This document shows, piece after piece, positions 1 through 12,362 of a DNA stretch of 64,000 nucleotides. The position numbers and the translations under genes were made by a program. Positions within the stretch are counted from its first letter, which is position 1. Each line of letters begins with the position of its first letter. Where the stretch lies: assembly GCA_019633425.1 (NCBI GenBank), contig WSUB01000156.1, positions 1-64,000 of the forward strand. The letters are read 5' to 3'. The stretch comes from Tulasnella sp. 424. Lineage: Eukaryota; Basidiomycota; Agaricomycetes; Cantharellales; Tulasnellaceae. The notes beneath the pieces are model-generated. The model was not told where the DNA came from. It did no database searches and saw only the letters and a program-made list of their open reading frames with translations.

Positions 1-3000
1 GGACCACCACCGAAGTTACCCTCGAAGATCCTGCGCCTCCGTTCGGCATGCAGTCCCGCGAGCGTGCGCTCACATTTGTACATCTTCGTTCATGGGAACC
101 CATGAAGCACCTCTTGTTCGTCAGCGACGCGCCGTCAGATGAAGTCGGAGCCGTGGCGTATTTGGATGGTGGCAACCCCCGATGGGCAAAACTGGACCTG
201 GACGAGACCGCTAGAGCTTCTGCTCCGCTTGCGGAGGACGGCTCCCCATCCTCCATCGTTGGCATGGACCTCGATCTTACGTCAACCGCGTCCATCAAAT
301 CCGACTCTCCAGACGAGGAGCCAACCCCTGCGGCCCCGATTCTCCTCACATATATCAGCGAGGGCACGGTTCTTGCATACCATATCTTGAACACGGATAC
401 ACCCAACTTCCCGCACATGATGCCGTTCGACCCATCCCGGGTTGCCGCTGCTGCACCATCGCCACAGCCTCAGCCAACAGCAGGGACTCCCGCCGCGAAC
501 ACTGGAGGGGCTTCAGCTGCCCCAGCCCTCCTCCCATTCGGTGCAACTTCAGCATCAACAGCTAAACCTACATTCGGATTTGGCGGTTCCCTCCCAGCTT
601 TCGGCTCGACTGCGTTTGGCTCTACGACACCCACCGTAACCCCAAATAAACCAGCCTTTGGCCAGCCAGCCTTTGGAGCCTCAACAACCCCAGCCTTTGG
701 CCAGCCATCGTTTGGAGCTTCAACAACCCCTGCATTTGGGGGTTCAGCGAAGCCTGCTTTCGGTGCTCCGGCTTTCGGTGCGACGACTACACCACCTGCA
801 TTCGGGAAACCGGCGTTCGGTCAAACTGGCTTTGGGACGGCTGCTCCTGCCGCATCGGCCTTCGGCGGCTTTGGAGCGGCTGCCCAAAAGAGTGCATTCG
901 GCCAAACTAGTTTTGGGTTCGGAGGTGGCATTAGTACGACGCCGCTTCAAACCCCGCCAACAGCTGGAGGATCAGGATCAGGAAACGCTGTATCCCGCCC
1001 AGCGGCATCGAAAGCACCGGGTCTGGAGAGTCCGGGGTCCACTCCTCCTTCAACACCACAGCCTAAAGTTCCAGCACCCAACTTCGCCTCTTCGGGCTTC
1101 GGAGCATTCAACCCTTCATCAACAACCCCGACCACAACACCTAACCCATTTTCAGTCGCATCCCAGCCCAAGAAATCTGCGGACATTTTGCCCGCCTCAG
1201 GGGCATTTGGGCAGACCTCAGGAACGCCCCCGACTTTCAGCACTTTCGGAAATACTTCGAAGCCGTCTGCATTTTCCCTTGCTAAGCCAGATGGTCCTTT
1301 GCCTTCCACTGCGACGCCAACGTTCGGCGCAGCGACTTCGTTTGGTACGGCCTTCGGTGCACCCTCAGCACCTCAACCGAGTTCAAGCATACAGCCTGTC
1401 AAGGTCGGAGCAAGAGGCGGCTTTGCTGGGTTTGGATCTAGCGGATTTGGAGGATTTGGAGGAACAGCTGCAAAGGCGGGAGCCCAAAACATCTTCGGCG
1501 GTGCATCATCTATTCCTCCAGCAATTAACATAGAACCGGCCAAGTCTCCCAAATCTGCGTTCGCGTTGGGGAATGCCTCCAAGTCACTCGACTCGCCAAC
1601 TGTAACTCCTCGAGGTCCGCGAGATGCAGAGGACGAAGAGGAGGAGCCAGATAGAAAGGAACGGTTCCCCGAGTCAGAAAATGACAACAAAGAACCAACC
1701 CAAACGAATCTTGATTTCTTTGCCTCGCCTTCTCGAAATGGAAGCGACGGCTTGTCATCCTCTTCATTCAGCATGATGTCCTTTGGGACCGTCAGACCCC
1801 AATCTCAAGCGACAACTCCTGGGATACAAACGGTATTCGTTCCTGCTACACCTTCCAAGTCTCCTCAATCCGCCATTCCAATGTCGACTACCACTACGCT
1901 CTTCCCCGGCCCCGTCACTCCTTCAGGCCCTAGTCCAGCTCGGACCCCAATGCAAATGGAGAAGCCCATCAGTCCTGCAAATAACCAGCAAGAAGTTGAG
2001 GAGAGCGACGACACGACGGAAGACGGAGAAGGAGTTGAGGAAGAGGAAGAGGAGCAAGAAGAGGAACCGTTTGTCGTATCCGCCCCACAAAGCTCAGATG
2101 GAGAAGGACAAGGATCCGAGACTGACGAAGAAGAGGAGCCATCCGGTGAGACCGACTCGTCATACGTATTTGCGGAAGCACCCGATGCCCGTTCTCCATA
2201 TGCCGATGGAACCACCACCCCTCGGGCAGATCGACGCCCTAGTCCCGCCGACAGCACGACCCCGGTTAGTTCTCCAGTCAGGCTGAATCCTGATACTGGT
2301 TCTTCATCCGGGTTCTCCTTGCCTTCACCCCCAACGGCGACGAATCGTTCCGAGGCGTCATCTGGAGGTTTCTCCTTTGGACGGCCCCCGCAGGGAGTGA
2401 GAGGCAAAAGTCCCTTCGGAGCCGTACCTACGGTTAGTTCTCCACTCGCCAACCCACCTATATCAGGGGCGTCTCCCACCAAGTCAGCAGCAGAAAGTTC
2501 AGCCGACACGGAGCCCGACACTAGCTTCTCTAATTACTCTAAGCAACCCGGAAAAGCTATTCAAATGCCTATGCCGGCTGATGACGACAAGAAAAAACCA
2601 GCAGCGCGTCCCAAGACCCCTCCACTGCTGTTTGGTGGGGGCTCGTCCAAATCCAAGCCCTCATTTTCTGGACCTCCGGTGCCAAGCTTGTTTGGAATTC
2701 CTACGACCCAGACTGTGTCGCCAGTGGAGGCTCCCAAGTCATCTCCAGGAGTCAGTGCTCCAAAGCCGCTCTTCGGCGGCTCAGGTTTCTCGTTCGGTGC
2801 TCCTTCCTCGGCTCCCAAACCTGCACCAGGCTTCGGTTTTGGCCAACCTCCCGCCACCAGCGCATTAAAACCTACTCCTTCCCCTCCAACGATTGGAAAC
2901 TTCGGTCAACCAAACGGACTGGGTGCTCCGCTGAGCACGTTGCCGCCCTCAAGGATCCCTGTTCCTGTGGGTTCCGCGCCAGCGCCAGCACCAGCACCGG

Positions 3001-4447
3001 CGCCGGCGCTCCGACCCTCGACCCCAGCCCAAAAGATGGAGGCACTCTTCATCGAGATCATTAATACAATGTCTCAGAATCTTGACGCCCTCCGCAAGGA
3101 AGTCTCCGACACCAAGGCCCATCAGTTGCGACTCAAGCAGTCGAAGGTTCCACAACTATCCGGCCAAGATTTAGGTGCCGAAAATTGGACGTTTAGCGAC
3201 TTGAGATCTATCCGCGCTGTCGCCTTCTCATTCCAAGATGACATTAACGCTGTGAATCAGGATATCCTTGAAATGAAACGCCAGATAGCGTTGATTCAGA
3301 GCATATCTTTGAAGAGTACGTACAGAGGCGCCTCATCCTAAGTGTTTTGGCTGACCAAGCACTCCTTATAGCGGAGACTAGGCATGAAGAGATTCGACGG
3401 TTCCTAGACGCGGCGCAAGATACAAAGATGGCGGAACTTATCAGCAATCGAGGTTTAGGTCCCGAGCAAGAGGAATATCAGGCTCGACTTTCGCATCTGT
3501 GCCAGGTAATGCCGTGTTTGTACCATCTTATGCTCTTCCTAGCTTACATCCACTCGTGATCTAGGTTGTCACGGAGAGAGTTGAGCAACTCGAGCTGATA
3601 GTCGAAGACGAAAAGAGGAAGGTGGAAAGAGCTAAGGCTGGACGGACCGCAATGCAGTGAGTTCCATCAAGCCAACCCATTGACGGGGAGATCCTAACCC
3701 ATGGTCCTCAGAGTTCCAACTCTTGAGTTGGTAACCCGTTCCCTCAAGCGCGTAACATCAGGGGCAAAGGCTCGGCTTGATGAACTGGAAAGGCTGCAAC
3801 GCCGGATTGAAGTCCTCGCATCGACGGACGACGAGCCCCTCTTCGATTCGCCAAAGGTCATTCGGCATTCTCCTTCATTACCACCAATGTCATCCGCAAC
3901 ACCTCTATCAGCGATCGGCCCGACGAGATCGGCAAGCTTCACGAATGTCAAAGGCAAAGGCAGCCGACATTCCGTCGATTTCGAGGCCCGTACGGCAGCG
4001 GCGGCGGCCCTGCATGCTGAGACCTGTACAAGTATGCTGAAGGACGCAATGCGCATCCGCGCTGCAGACACCGCTCCCTGGACCCGATGCACCCGGACAA
4101 AGGACGCCCTGATACCCGCAGGACGCCGAGGGACGACCCTCAGGCGGCCGGTTCGTCCCCGTAGGTTGGACAACGCAACCCCTGCAACACCCGATGCATC
4201 TTCAAGACAAACAAATACTAAACTCTTCACGGGAGAAAGCAATTCTGGCAATCATGTGCAAGCCAGCAACTCATTCGGTCACAAAAGCACAGCATCGCTT
4301 TTTGGCACCACGGTAGAGGGCTCCCCCAACTTGGGAACCAAGGCTCCCCCACGCCCCAGCTTTGGCTCTGGGCCCCCTCCAAAGATACGACCCTTGTCCA
4401 TGCCAGCCAGAAGAGGATATGGTATACACTTTGACGACGATGACTGA
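1..4447 (+). CDS. NUP159: FG-repeat nucleoporin Nup159/Nup214, 3' part (5' end outside window)
   Basis: Cytoplasmic-face nuclear pore protein that helps terminal mRNA export. The frame is open from the first bases, so the N-terminal beta-propeller lies mostly upstream; its last strands are seen before residue ~130. Then follow a long FG/GFG/FGxx-rich region (many AFG, FGF, FGA repeats), an acidic stretch (around 2000-2150), more FG repeats, an Ala-Pro run and a C-terminal coiled coil of the Nup62-complex-binding type. I infer exons <1-3315, 3372-3505, 3565-3656 and 3712-4447. Each junction has GT/AG borders and keeps the frame. The protein ends in an Asp run (FDDDD). The C-terminal coding part and the downstream spacer have a broken copy at 16805-18277. 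The assignment to Nup159/Nup214 rather than another FG Nup rests on the domain order, not on a search. Confidence 0.85.
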
Positions 4448-5195
4448 TGATTAATTAATCTGCACATCCCACTTTGTAATACGGTAGAATACCACGTTCT
4501 TGGACTGCTCTGAGGAACGCTGGGCCTCCGATTCGGAGCGGCCAAACCCTGACACGCATGGGATTCATCGCCAGTTTGTACCCACTAAGGCAATGTCCTA
4601 AGTGCAGCGGTCTGCTGAGGGGATATTTGGGTCAAAGGTCGTCGAGAGATCCCGCCTCGATTCCCGTTGTTCTCGGTTTCGCCTTCCCACACCCAGCTCG
4701 TCTAACCACCAAGAGTGACCTCGAGCTCGGTCCCAAAACTCATCTTCGTCGCGTTGTCATCCGCACAAGGTAACTGAAGAGGCTCGCTTGAAGCTGCACA
4801 TTGTGAGCAACCAAGTTGGGTCGCGGGCAAGTACTGAGTACTTCATGACACTCGTTCGACTCCCTTTCTCTACGATATTCTTAGGATCCTCACCATGACG
4901 AGGAAACGCTTCTCCTAAGTAGCGGGGCTCGCCACTAGTAGCCTTTGTTAGCAAGGCTAGCGTAGACGAAGAAAGGGTCGAGGTTGGAAAAAGTGCATCG
5001 TTTGATGAGCATCCGACTTGGTGGCTTGTCAGACGTATTCTATAGTGCCCATTATAAGCGAGTACTAGTGCTTTCCGAAACTACTCGGTGTTAAATGAAC
5101 ATGTATAAATACAGCCAGACTGACCAGCCTACCAGAGTCCCCATTCGTTATCATATCCTTATTTTCCCCTCTTTTAATACCCTTTCCTTATACAA
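4448..5195. other. Spacer between NUP159 and gene A, partly duplicated downstream
   Basis: No convincing gene is seen. The part from the NUP159 stop to about 5030 has a clearly similar copy at 18278-18890, sharing long identical blocks such as the sequence around the 'gaggaacgctgggc' motif. The promoter of gene A lies at its right end. Confidence 0.6.
5104..5111 (+). promoter_or_regulatory. TATA box of gene A
   Basis: TATAAATA, 85-92 nt before the chosen ATG at 5196. The equivalent site is TATAAA in D (19082) but CATAAA in B and C. Confidence 0.5.
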
Positions 5196-7567
5196 ATGAC
5201 CGTTTCTTCGGCTACTCTTCTTCCACTCTACCTCCAACGCATCAGGGAATTCGCGAATGTGGAGGATACGAATATTCGTGGCGAGACCTGGAAGGCTCTT
5301 GCCGAGCCCGTCTCAACACTGGAGGGGCTCCGGAGCCGCGAGTCGTACTTCAACTCTGCGCTGGGCGCGTTTACGGAGGAAGAATCCGAAGTATACCAGG
5401 AGTTGGTCAAATCTTACACATCCAGAGCCGATGTCACACATTCAGTCACTCAACCCGGATCCCCGAAACTAGCCGAGTATGCCTCAGCTGCCACGCTCCC
5501 TTCCATGCACTGGATACCTCAGAAAAAAGGGAACACCACGATCAGGGGGCCGGATAACAAACGACACCTCCGATCGGTGCGCCAAATTCCCTCGAAGGAG
5601 TTTTTTGGGCGGGTCTTGTCTTGTCAGCTTCCTCATAACAATTTCCTTGCCTCCGCCTGTAAACTGACACGACGTCGTATTCGGATTACAGACCAAAAAG
5701 CAAGGCCGGCTTCTGATTCAAATGGTTTCCCGAAAGAACTACGAGTTCCGCATCCCAAGTACCCATCCGTTCAAAGCGCGGGGTGCGCCATTCCCGATTG
5801 CGAGGAAGTTGTTGCATCATGGGTTCGAGCAGTTCTCGAAACGGCGCTGTGCCTTCTCCACAACGCTGAAACTCAATCCAGTGACTGGGGTTTCGGGAAA
5901 TCGACGTCGAAGCAAGGACTTTCTGACGTGGTATTCAAGTCAGCCTCAGCGACGGGGAGTGCTCGGTCTGACGTTAAGAGACTTTTGGTGGAAGTGAAAT
6001 GCCCATGTCAGAGTTTGCCCTCACCCGTTTGGAGGCCTGCACTAACACACCTGTCCACAGGGACATTGCCGCTCGCCGAAATGGGGGAGATCGTCAAGTT
6101 CCACAATGGGGTAAGCCTGCTCGGGTGACGTCGGTGCTGCCTGTCTGATATTCGTGTTTATCATACTGTTTTAGCTTCCCAACCTCTCGGAACTGGAAGC
6201 GGTGAACGAGCGTACGACGTCTCCTAGGAAAGTGAAGAAGCCCGCATACACTTCAGGTGAGCACCTCTACCACATCCTCAACTCCTCCTTTGTAACGAGC
6301 TTGCAAGCCCAACGTGTTTTGGCGCAGGTTTACGACTACTGTCGGGAACAGAAACACCAGTTCTTTATCATCACCACGGTTCGTGATAGATACTATGCTC
6401 TCAACGATGCGCTTACGACTCCTCATAGTACGAATACTGGATGTTCGGTGTCTTCTCCCAGGACTACACACTCGCTGCCGTTACTGAGCCTCTGCCGTAC
6501 GACCACAAAGGCCCGACCATTCTTCAATGTATAACATATTGGCTTCAATCCTCTCTGTTCCTTCCTGGCTCCTTTGAAATTCCGGAGGTGAGCAAGGGCC
6601 GAACTTAATGAGGACTATGGAGCTCAATCTGTTCCGTTGCGACGTCGCATCGTAGATTACCACCACCGGTGAGAATGCTGAACCGCCCAGTCTCCTTTCG
6701 ACCAGCAGTATGTGGAGGAGAACTATACAAAGATGGCGGGCCAGCAGTATCAAGGCTCTTCGGCTCAATACCGAACTCTCCCAACACTCGAAGACCAAGA
6801 AGTTGATGAGCTTGTGCACCGCCTCGTTGACAAAGTTGGACACACCTCCGACCTCACCCACATCCTACTATACCCTCGCTCGTTGCCGTGGAGTTATGCA
6901 CCAGATTGAACCCCAACCAAGTAGCCAGCCGGAGTGGACCGTGGTCTTGACTTGGTTGGCTTTGGTTCTGGATCCCGTTACTTTCGACTGCGATCTTCAA
7001 AGCTTGGAGGATGCGTTTTGGTTCGAAGCTGTTTTTGACCAAGATCATCCGATTACTAAGGACCACGCTCACATGAAAAGGAAACTTTCCTTCGAAAGTC
7101 GGAGGGCTAGGGCTGGCCAATGCGCTGGGACTCTCCAGCTTAATAACTCCTGGGGAGAAGGAAAAGGCTTTCATGACCCTTACTTGAAATTTGCATCAAG
7201 GGAGGTTGCCATCATACTGAATCTATATCTTCCCATTGAGATTCGTCGCGAGCTGCAGAAATGGTATATCTCGGCGCAGCCCGCCCCTGCGCCTCAGAGC
7301 CTGGGATGCAGATTCCCTGTACGGCTCGTTGTCAGCGGAGCCATAAGCACCATTGCTACGCCCAGACTCCCTCAGTTGAAGCCAAGAGCCTCAATTGGGA
7401 CCCTAGCCGAAATTCGTCGTTTTCTTCCGGGCGCTCGAGGAGGGAGAAGATCGCTGAATGCATCGCAGCATCCAGCTCCCCTAAGCGATTATGAGGAATT
7501 TAGCGATGATGAAGCGAGCGACGATGATGAAGCGAGCGATGATGATGTTTTATTCCCTTCATTCTAA
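5196..7567 (+). CDS. Array gene A: predicted PD-(D/E)XK nuclease-fold protein, full-length member
   Basis: Function unknown. Proposed exons are 5196-5622, 5692-6006, 6061-6110, 6175-6256, 6308-6378, 6429-6587 and 6656-7567, giving 671 aa. The intron positions match those of B-E. The N-terminal ~85 residues start with a LLPLYLQRIREF-like helix, found otherwise only in gene E. The core holds Asp221 (LSDVVF), then Glu243-Val-Lys245 in LLVEVKCPW, then AQRVLAQVYDYC, then a FIITT / YEYWMFGVFS strand pair. This order (D...ExK...Q...strand) fits a PD-(D/E)XK nuclease fold, which is inference from motif order. A second conserved block follows, around WTVVLTWLALVLDPVT and ASREVAIILNLYLP. The tail is strongly acidic (repeats of EASDDD). 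The ATG follows a TATA box and a short leader. A is the most diverged member of the array. It may bind or cut nucleic acid, but no activity is shown. Confidence 0.7.
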
Positions 7568-9012
7568 GCGTCATTTGAGTGAGTAAATCGAGGCTCTGAT
7601 AGTGGCACCTAAATTGACGAGACAAGCGATTTTAAATTTTAGGCAGACCGGAAGGAAACTGTCTAAAACAAGTGGAGGACACTCGGGGAAGTCTCGTAAT
7701 ATACAGACATTGCGATTAAGGTTAGTGATCCCTTACCGTCCGAAGATATCTAAATCAGAAACTGGATAATGTATCGCAGGCTAGTATCTCAAGATACCCT
7801 GTCCAGCGCCTTTTGACCACGGTGCTGCAATCCGGATCAGCTGAGAGCTTCAGCCTCGGCGATCGCAGCAACTTGGTTCATTCGTTTCCGATGATTTGGA
7901 GTACAGCCGTTCTTATAACATCCTCCCCTCCCCTTTCCCCTTCTTCAAACAGTCATTTGTTTTATGCTCTGTCCAACCTTGAACCCCGTATTGATGTAAC
8001 ACGGACTTTCGTTAATCTTCTCCCTCCTCTTCCACTCACTTGTATGGCTCGTCATTCCTATACTGTAACCTACGTGCGGGCACCTTCTTTCAATTCAATT
8101 ATAGTAAACAGAGGCGATAGAGACCCCCATAATTGCAAAACCATTCGGACGGGCGTAGAGTGGGATACGGCGGGCTACCTTGAGGAATGGCTTCTTTTTC
8201 TAAGCGCCGCCGAAAAAGCGGTGCTCGTGAGAATATTAGGATGGAACGATGAGGGTCATCGGTCAACGTGTGTCGGGATGGAAAAAAGCAACCTGGCAAA
8301 TGGTCACCGTATGAAGGCGTGCTCATGGCGTCCAGATTCCGCCCCACCGAATGACCCCATGAAAAGCGAGGCCTTTCGAGCTTCTGACATTCGTCAAAAT
8401 GAGCTTGGAAACCGACCTTTGTATCTTGGTAACGGCGGCGAAGTGCCCGAGGTCCCTACCGCACTGCGCATATTTTCACACGGACGGGGTGTTCGACAAT
8501 GACTTTTCCTTCCCATCGGCACTTCGTACTGGTGACTCCAGCTGGCGCGAATAACGCGCCTTTCTTGCATGCAAATCGAAGGAAATTCGACTTCAGAAGG
8601 CTATTAAATTTCAAAGTAAGTCGGGATGCGAAAAGCCAGAGCAGAGCTGCCGCTTCACATGACACGTCACCGTACACATTTGGACCCTTTTGATAAGCAG
8701 GATCCTCTTGGGCCTTCTTGGTAGTCATGGTGCAATTCTATTGGTGCAGTGTTTGATCCCGTGCCTTGGTGTATATCCAAGCAACGCCGATTCTGCACAG
8801 AGCCGTTTCAAGCACCGCCAGGTTCGTAAGGTGGCGTCAGTTAGAGAATGGGAGGCCAGCCCCGGCGGTAGCTAAGAGGGGCTCAGTTTTGCACGTGTAG
8901 TTCCTTGATTGGCGGCTTCGAGACTATCGGAACAGCATAAAGCCACCGGATTCATGCGGTGAGCGAGCACCAGCATCCCCCTCCCATTCCTCGCCACCCT
9001 CCCGATTCCCCG
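7568..9012. other. Spacer A-B; right part is the duplicated upstream flank of B/C
   Basis: No supported gene. From about 7995 to 9012 the sequence is similar to 12615-13657 upstream of C, and its last ~200 bp are similar to 18930-19168 upstream of D. Short open frames exist in the flank (for example from 8042 on the plus strand), but frames and stops differ between copies. I treat it as duplicated non-coding or promoter DNA. A CATAAA at 8936-8941 sits where D has TATAAA. Confidence 0.5.
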
Positions 9013-11769
9013 ATGACTTCCTTCTCTGAGTCGCCCGCAAATGTATCTGCCATTAACTTGGAGAGATACGCGTCCGAAGCTATCCTTCCTCGCATGGAAT
9101 TTGCATATCGGCAACAGCGTGGTTCGACCCGGAGGTCCCCAAATGATCGGAGAAATCTTAAGTCTGTACATAGAGTCTCAAAAGCAGCTTTTTTTGACCG
9201 TGTTACATCTTGTGAGTGTTGGGGTCGTCTCTCCCGCTCACATCACTCAACCCTTACCCTTTGTGGTCCACCAGACTGCAAGACGAGACCCCCTTCAGCC
9301 ATCCAGAGGTCTCAGGGAGATTGGTCCCTTCGAGTCCCTCATGAGAACTACCCCACCGTACAAAGCGCCGGCGTTTTGCCCCCGGAAAACGAGAGGGGAG
9401 TCCAGACTTGGGTTGAACAAGTCGCGCTCCAGACAGCGTTGTGCCTTCTGCGAAGTGCGGAGCCTGAGCTCGCCGACTTGGAGTTTGGGACTGTCTCAGG
9501 ACCAGGAACTCGGGGTGCCCTCTCTGATGTCGTTTTCCGGATGGGTGGCCCCAGTGGTCAGCTGCTGGGAGCACACCCACTCTTGGTTGAAGTCAAATGC
9601 CCATGTTTGTACCATTCCCAATTCGTTTTCTACCGACTTTAACTCTCTACCTATAGGGACTCTGTCCCTTTCTGACATGCAGGAGATTTCGAGCCCACGG
9701 GGCGGGGTGAGACCCCACAGAGCTCGACTTGCGCCACATACTTCTAAAACCTCCTTACGCTTTTTAGGTTCCACTCACGACAGGGTCGAAAGGAAATAGT
9801 TACAACTCAGGTCAGTAACATATGAGATAGCTTTGTGGAAGTAGCTGACAAGGTCGCGCAGCTCAAAGCGTGCTCGCCCAAGTCTATGATTACTGTACTC
9901 AGCAGGAACACTGCTTCTGGATTATCACCACAGTGAGTCAGAGCGTAATACTCTGCTCTCGTTGCGGTAACTCAAGCCTGGACATAGTACGAATACTGGA
10001 TATTTGGAGTGTTCTCTGAGGATTACGCGACGGCGATGGTCACCGAACCTATTCATTACGGCAACCGTTCTCCAACCACCCTCCAATGTATCGTTTACTG
10101 GATACAATCTTCAACATTCCGAGCCGGCGCTTTCGAGATTCCTAAAGTGAGGCTTCGAGACGTTACATCCCACCTTTTGACGGTACAGCAACTAACAATA
10201 AATGCTCCAGGCGACTCGGTTCGGTATTCCATGCTCCAGAAGTCTATGGAAGGAAACATTACGTATCTGGCGAGAAAACGGGCTGCAAGAACTCGGACCC
10301 AAGTTCACTCAAGCGGGTTATGAAGATCCCGACCGGTTATATGCAACCTGCACGGCATCGATCGACGAAAGGAATCAGTCTATGAACTCGGTGTTGGCAC
10401 AAGATTTACCGGGCGCTTGTCACGAAGTCCTGCGCATGCTTGGGATGCCGAACAGTCATCTCGAGTGGACCGTCGTCCTCACCTGGTTAGCCCTGCTTCT
10501 GGAACCCATCTCCGCGAACTCCGAGCTCCCGTGCTTGGAGAATGCTTTTAAAGCTGCATCCCGCAAGGTAGCCCGGCAACCCGGTCGTCATCATTTCGGA
10601 GATCAGGAACAGAGATGGCCCGAGATTCATGCACCAAGACGAGCCCTCTCAACGGCGCCCACAATCTGGAAAGCCGGAACCGCCTTGAACCCCGTGGAAT
10701 CTCTCAAGGATTTTTTTAGGAGCCACGCGTCGCACGAAGTTGCTTTCATCTTGGGCAGGTACCTGCCCTGTCCTATTCGAGATACCCTCGAAGATATGTT
10801 GGTTCAGCTCCAGCTTTTATCGACGGCGTCTCAGGAAGCCCAATCGAAAGGGTCAGCCATCGACGACGCTAGCGGCCTAGAGGGAACCCCGTCGAAACGC
10901 CAGTGTATCACAGAGAAGGCTCGTGGCAAGCGTCCTTCAGTCTCGGGGCGGCCAGAAAAGTGTCCAGCTTCTGGTACATCCTCTGGCCTGCTTCAGGGCA
11001 CGATCGCTCCCTGGAAAGGCAACACGGGCTCGGGAAGTACGGCCGGACCGTCGTCTACATCAAGGGCACAAGGCGTTGGAGCTCGTCCTTCGACATATTT
11101 CGATTATCGTACGAATTCGGACGCGTCGCTGGCCTCTCCAGCCACTCCACTTGCGAGGAGTCCTCGGAACCCTTCATCCCCATCCACAGGTCCCTGGTGG
11201 ACTGGTGTGAGCAGTGTCACGCCTGATCTGCTCGCAGGCGAGGAAGACAACGATAAGGTTGGATCGCTCATGGAGAGCCTCGCCGGTCTTTCCATTAAGT
11301 CGCCGGGTAGCAAGGTCAATCATAGTCCTCGGAATGTTGGGAAATCCCGCCTCTCCGCCAACAACGACGACGGGAATCCCTTCATAGAGCCTGCCACAGG
11401 CAATTCCACCGGGTCGGCTGAGGTCGTACGCGATTCTCCCAAACAATGGTCTGTGGGCCTTTCTGGAGAGGGAACGAATGATTCTGCGGTGGAGGATGAC
11501 GCAAGTAGGTACGGGGCAGCGCAGGAGTCGATTCACAGGTATGTTCGGTTTGTGTCCGATGCACAATCTATCCACCCAAAAATCTGACGGGACCCCCCCT
11601 CTTTTATAGCATCGTGGAAGAAATTAGATGCATCACTTTAAGAGAATACTTAGCGGATCACCCTTATGACGATGTCAAAAGCTTTGACGACCTTTTCCTA
11701 CAAAACAAAATACCCGAGGCCACCTTGGAAGTTATGGCTGGAATTATGGGTCATCCATACACCTTGTAA
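9013..11769 (+). CDS. Array gene B: predicted PD-(D/E)XK nuclease-fold protein, longest array member
   Basis: Proposed exons are 9013-9211, 9275-9604, 9657-9706, 9768-9810, 9862-9932, 9988-10146, 10211-11538 and 11610-11769, giving 779 aa. Asp151 (LSDVVF) and Glu172-Val-Lys174 (LLVEVKCPW) are kept, followed by AQSVLAQVYDYC and YEYWIFGVFS. Compared with A and E it lacks the first ~85 residues: the ATG at 9013 begins just before the LERYASEAILP block, and no upstream exon could be found. The C-terminal half adds a long Ser/Pro/Gly-rich, probably disordered region. A last exon encodes SIVEEIRC...GIMGHPYTL; a remnant of this exon follows gene D. The gene lies head-to-tail with C and D, which are its closest relatives. 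All eight exons join in frame without internal stops, so B is the best candidate for a functional copy within the B-D group. Confidence 0.72.
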
Positions 11770-12362
11770 AGAGTCTGAGTTGGGGAAATGTAGGGCGATT
11801 TCCTTGTCTTGTTTTGTTTTTACTGTCTCTCCTTCTCGTTAACGCAAATGGACCTTTTACCTCTCACTCTCTCCACATACAGTATCATGGACGCACACCC
11901 TCTCTGTTGTACTTGTACTTGTCAAACATCATAGGTTTTGCCTCCCTTGCTTTGGTGCTTCGGTGATCTGTTTGAGTTAGCTTTCGGTGGGTGGCACACT
12001 TACTATCGCTCTCGAAGTGGGTTCCCAGGTTGCCGGTCGTCCCCGTTATTCACGCCAAGGTCCTCATAAAGCGAAAAAGTAGAGGGCTTATTGATATACT
12101 CCTGTTTTTATGTTGGCCGGAATCATGCCAGCCTTTTAGGCCGCTGATCCAGGGGCGTCTGGTTGATGTACATCATGATTCCCCCATGTTGCCCAGCTCA
12201 TGATCAAGACAAACAATGCGATTTCAAAATTCCATTATTCGTTATTTGACGCCGTTTACTTTGGGCTTTCCATCGCTCGTCTCCATCCCGCCACTTTCAT
12301 CTTCGCCTTTATCGTCGGGGTCTGCGGCCGCAGCATCCGTAGCACCGGGTTGCAGTTGGGGC
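11770..12362. repeat. 3' flank of B with truncated copy of the pICln last exon
   Basis: Similar to 16100-16804 (after C) and to the original 21413-22113 (after D). The part 12240-12362, read on the minus strand, still encodes the pICln tail (GEDESGG...SDGKPKVNG and a stop). This shows that the duplicated unit once reached into the pICln gene. The copy is cut off at about 12362, where NUP159-like sequence begins. Confidence 0.7.

Noticed and set aside
658..2521. Several long open frames in other frames over the FG-nucleoporin gene
   Set aside because: They result from the biased codon composition of the FG repeats; only the +3 frame has a coherent domain order.
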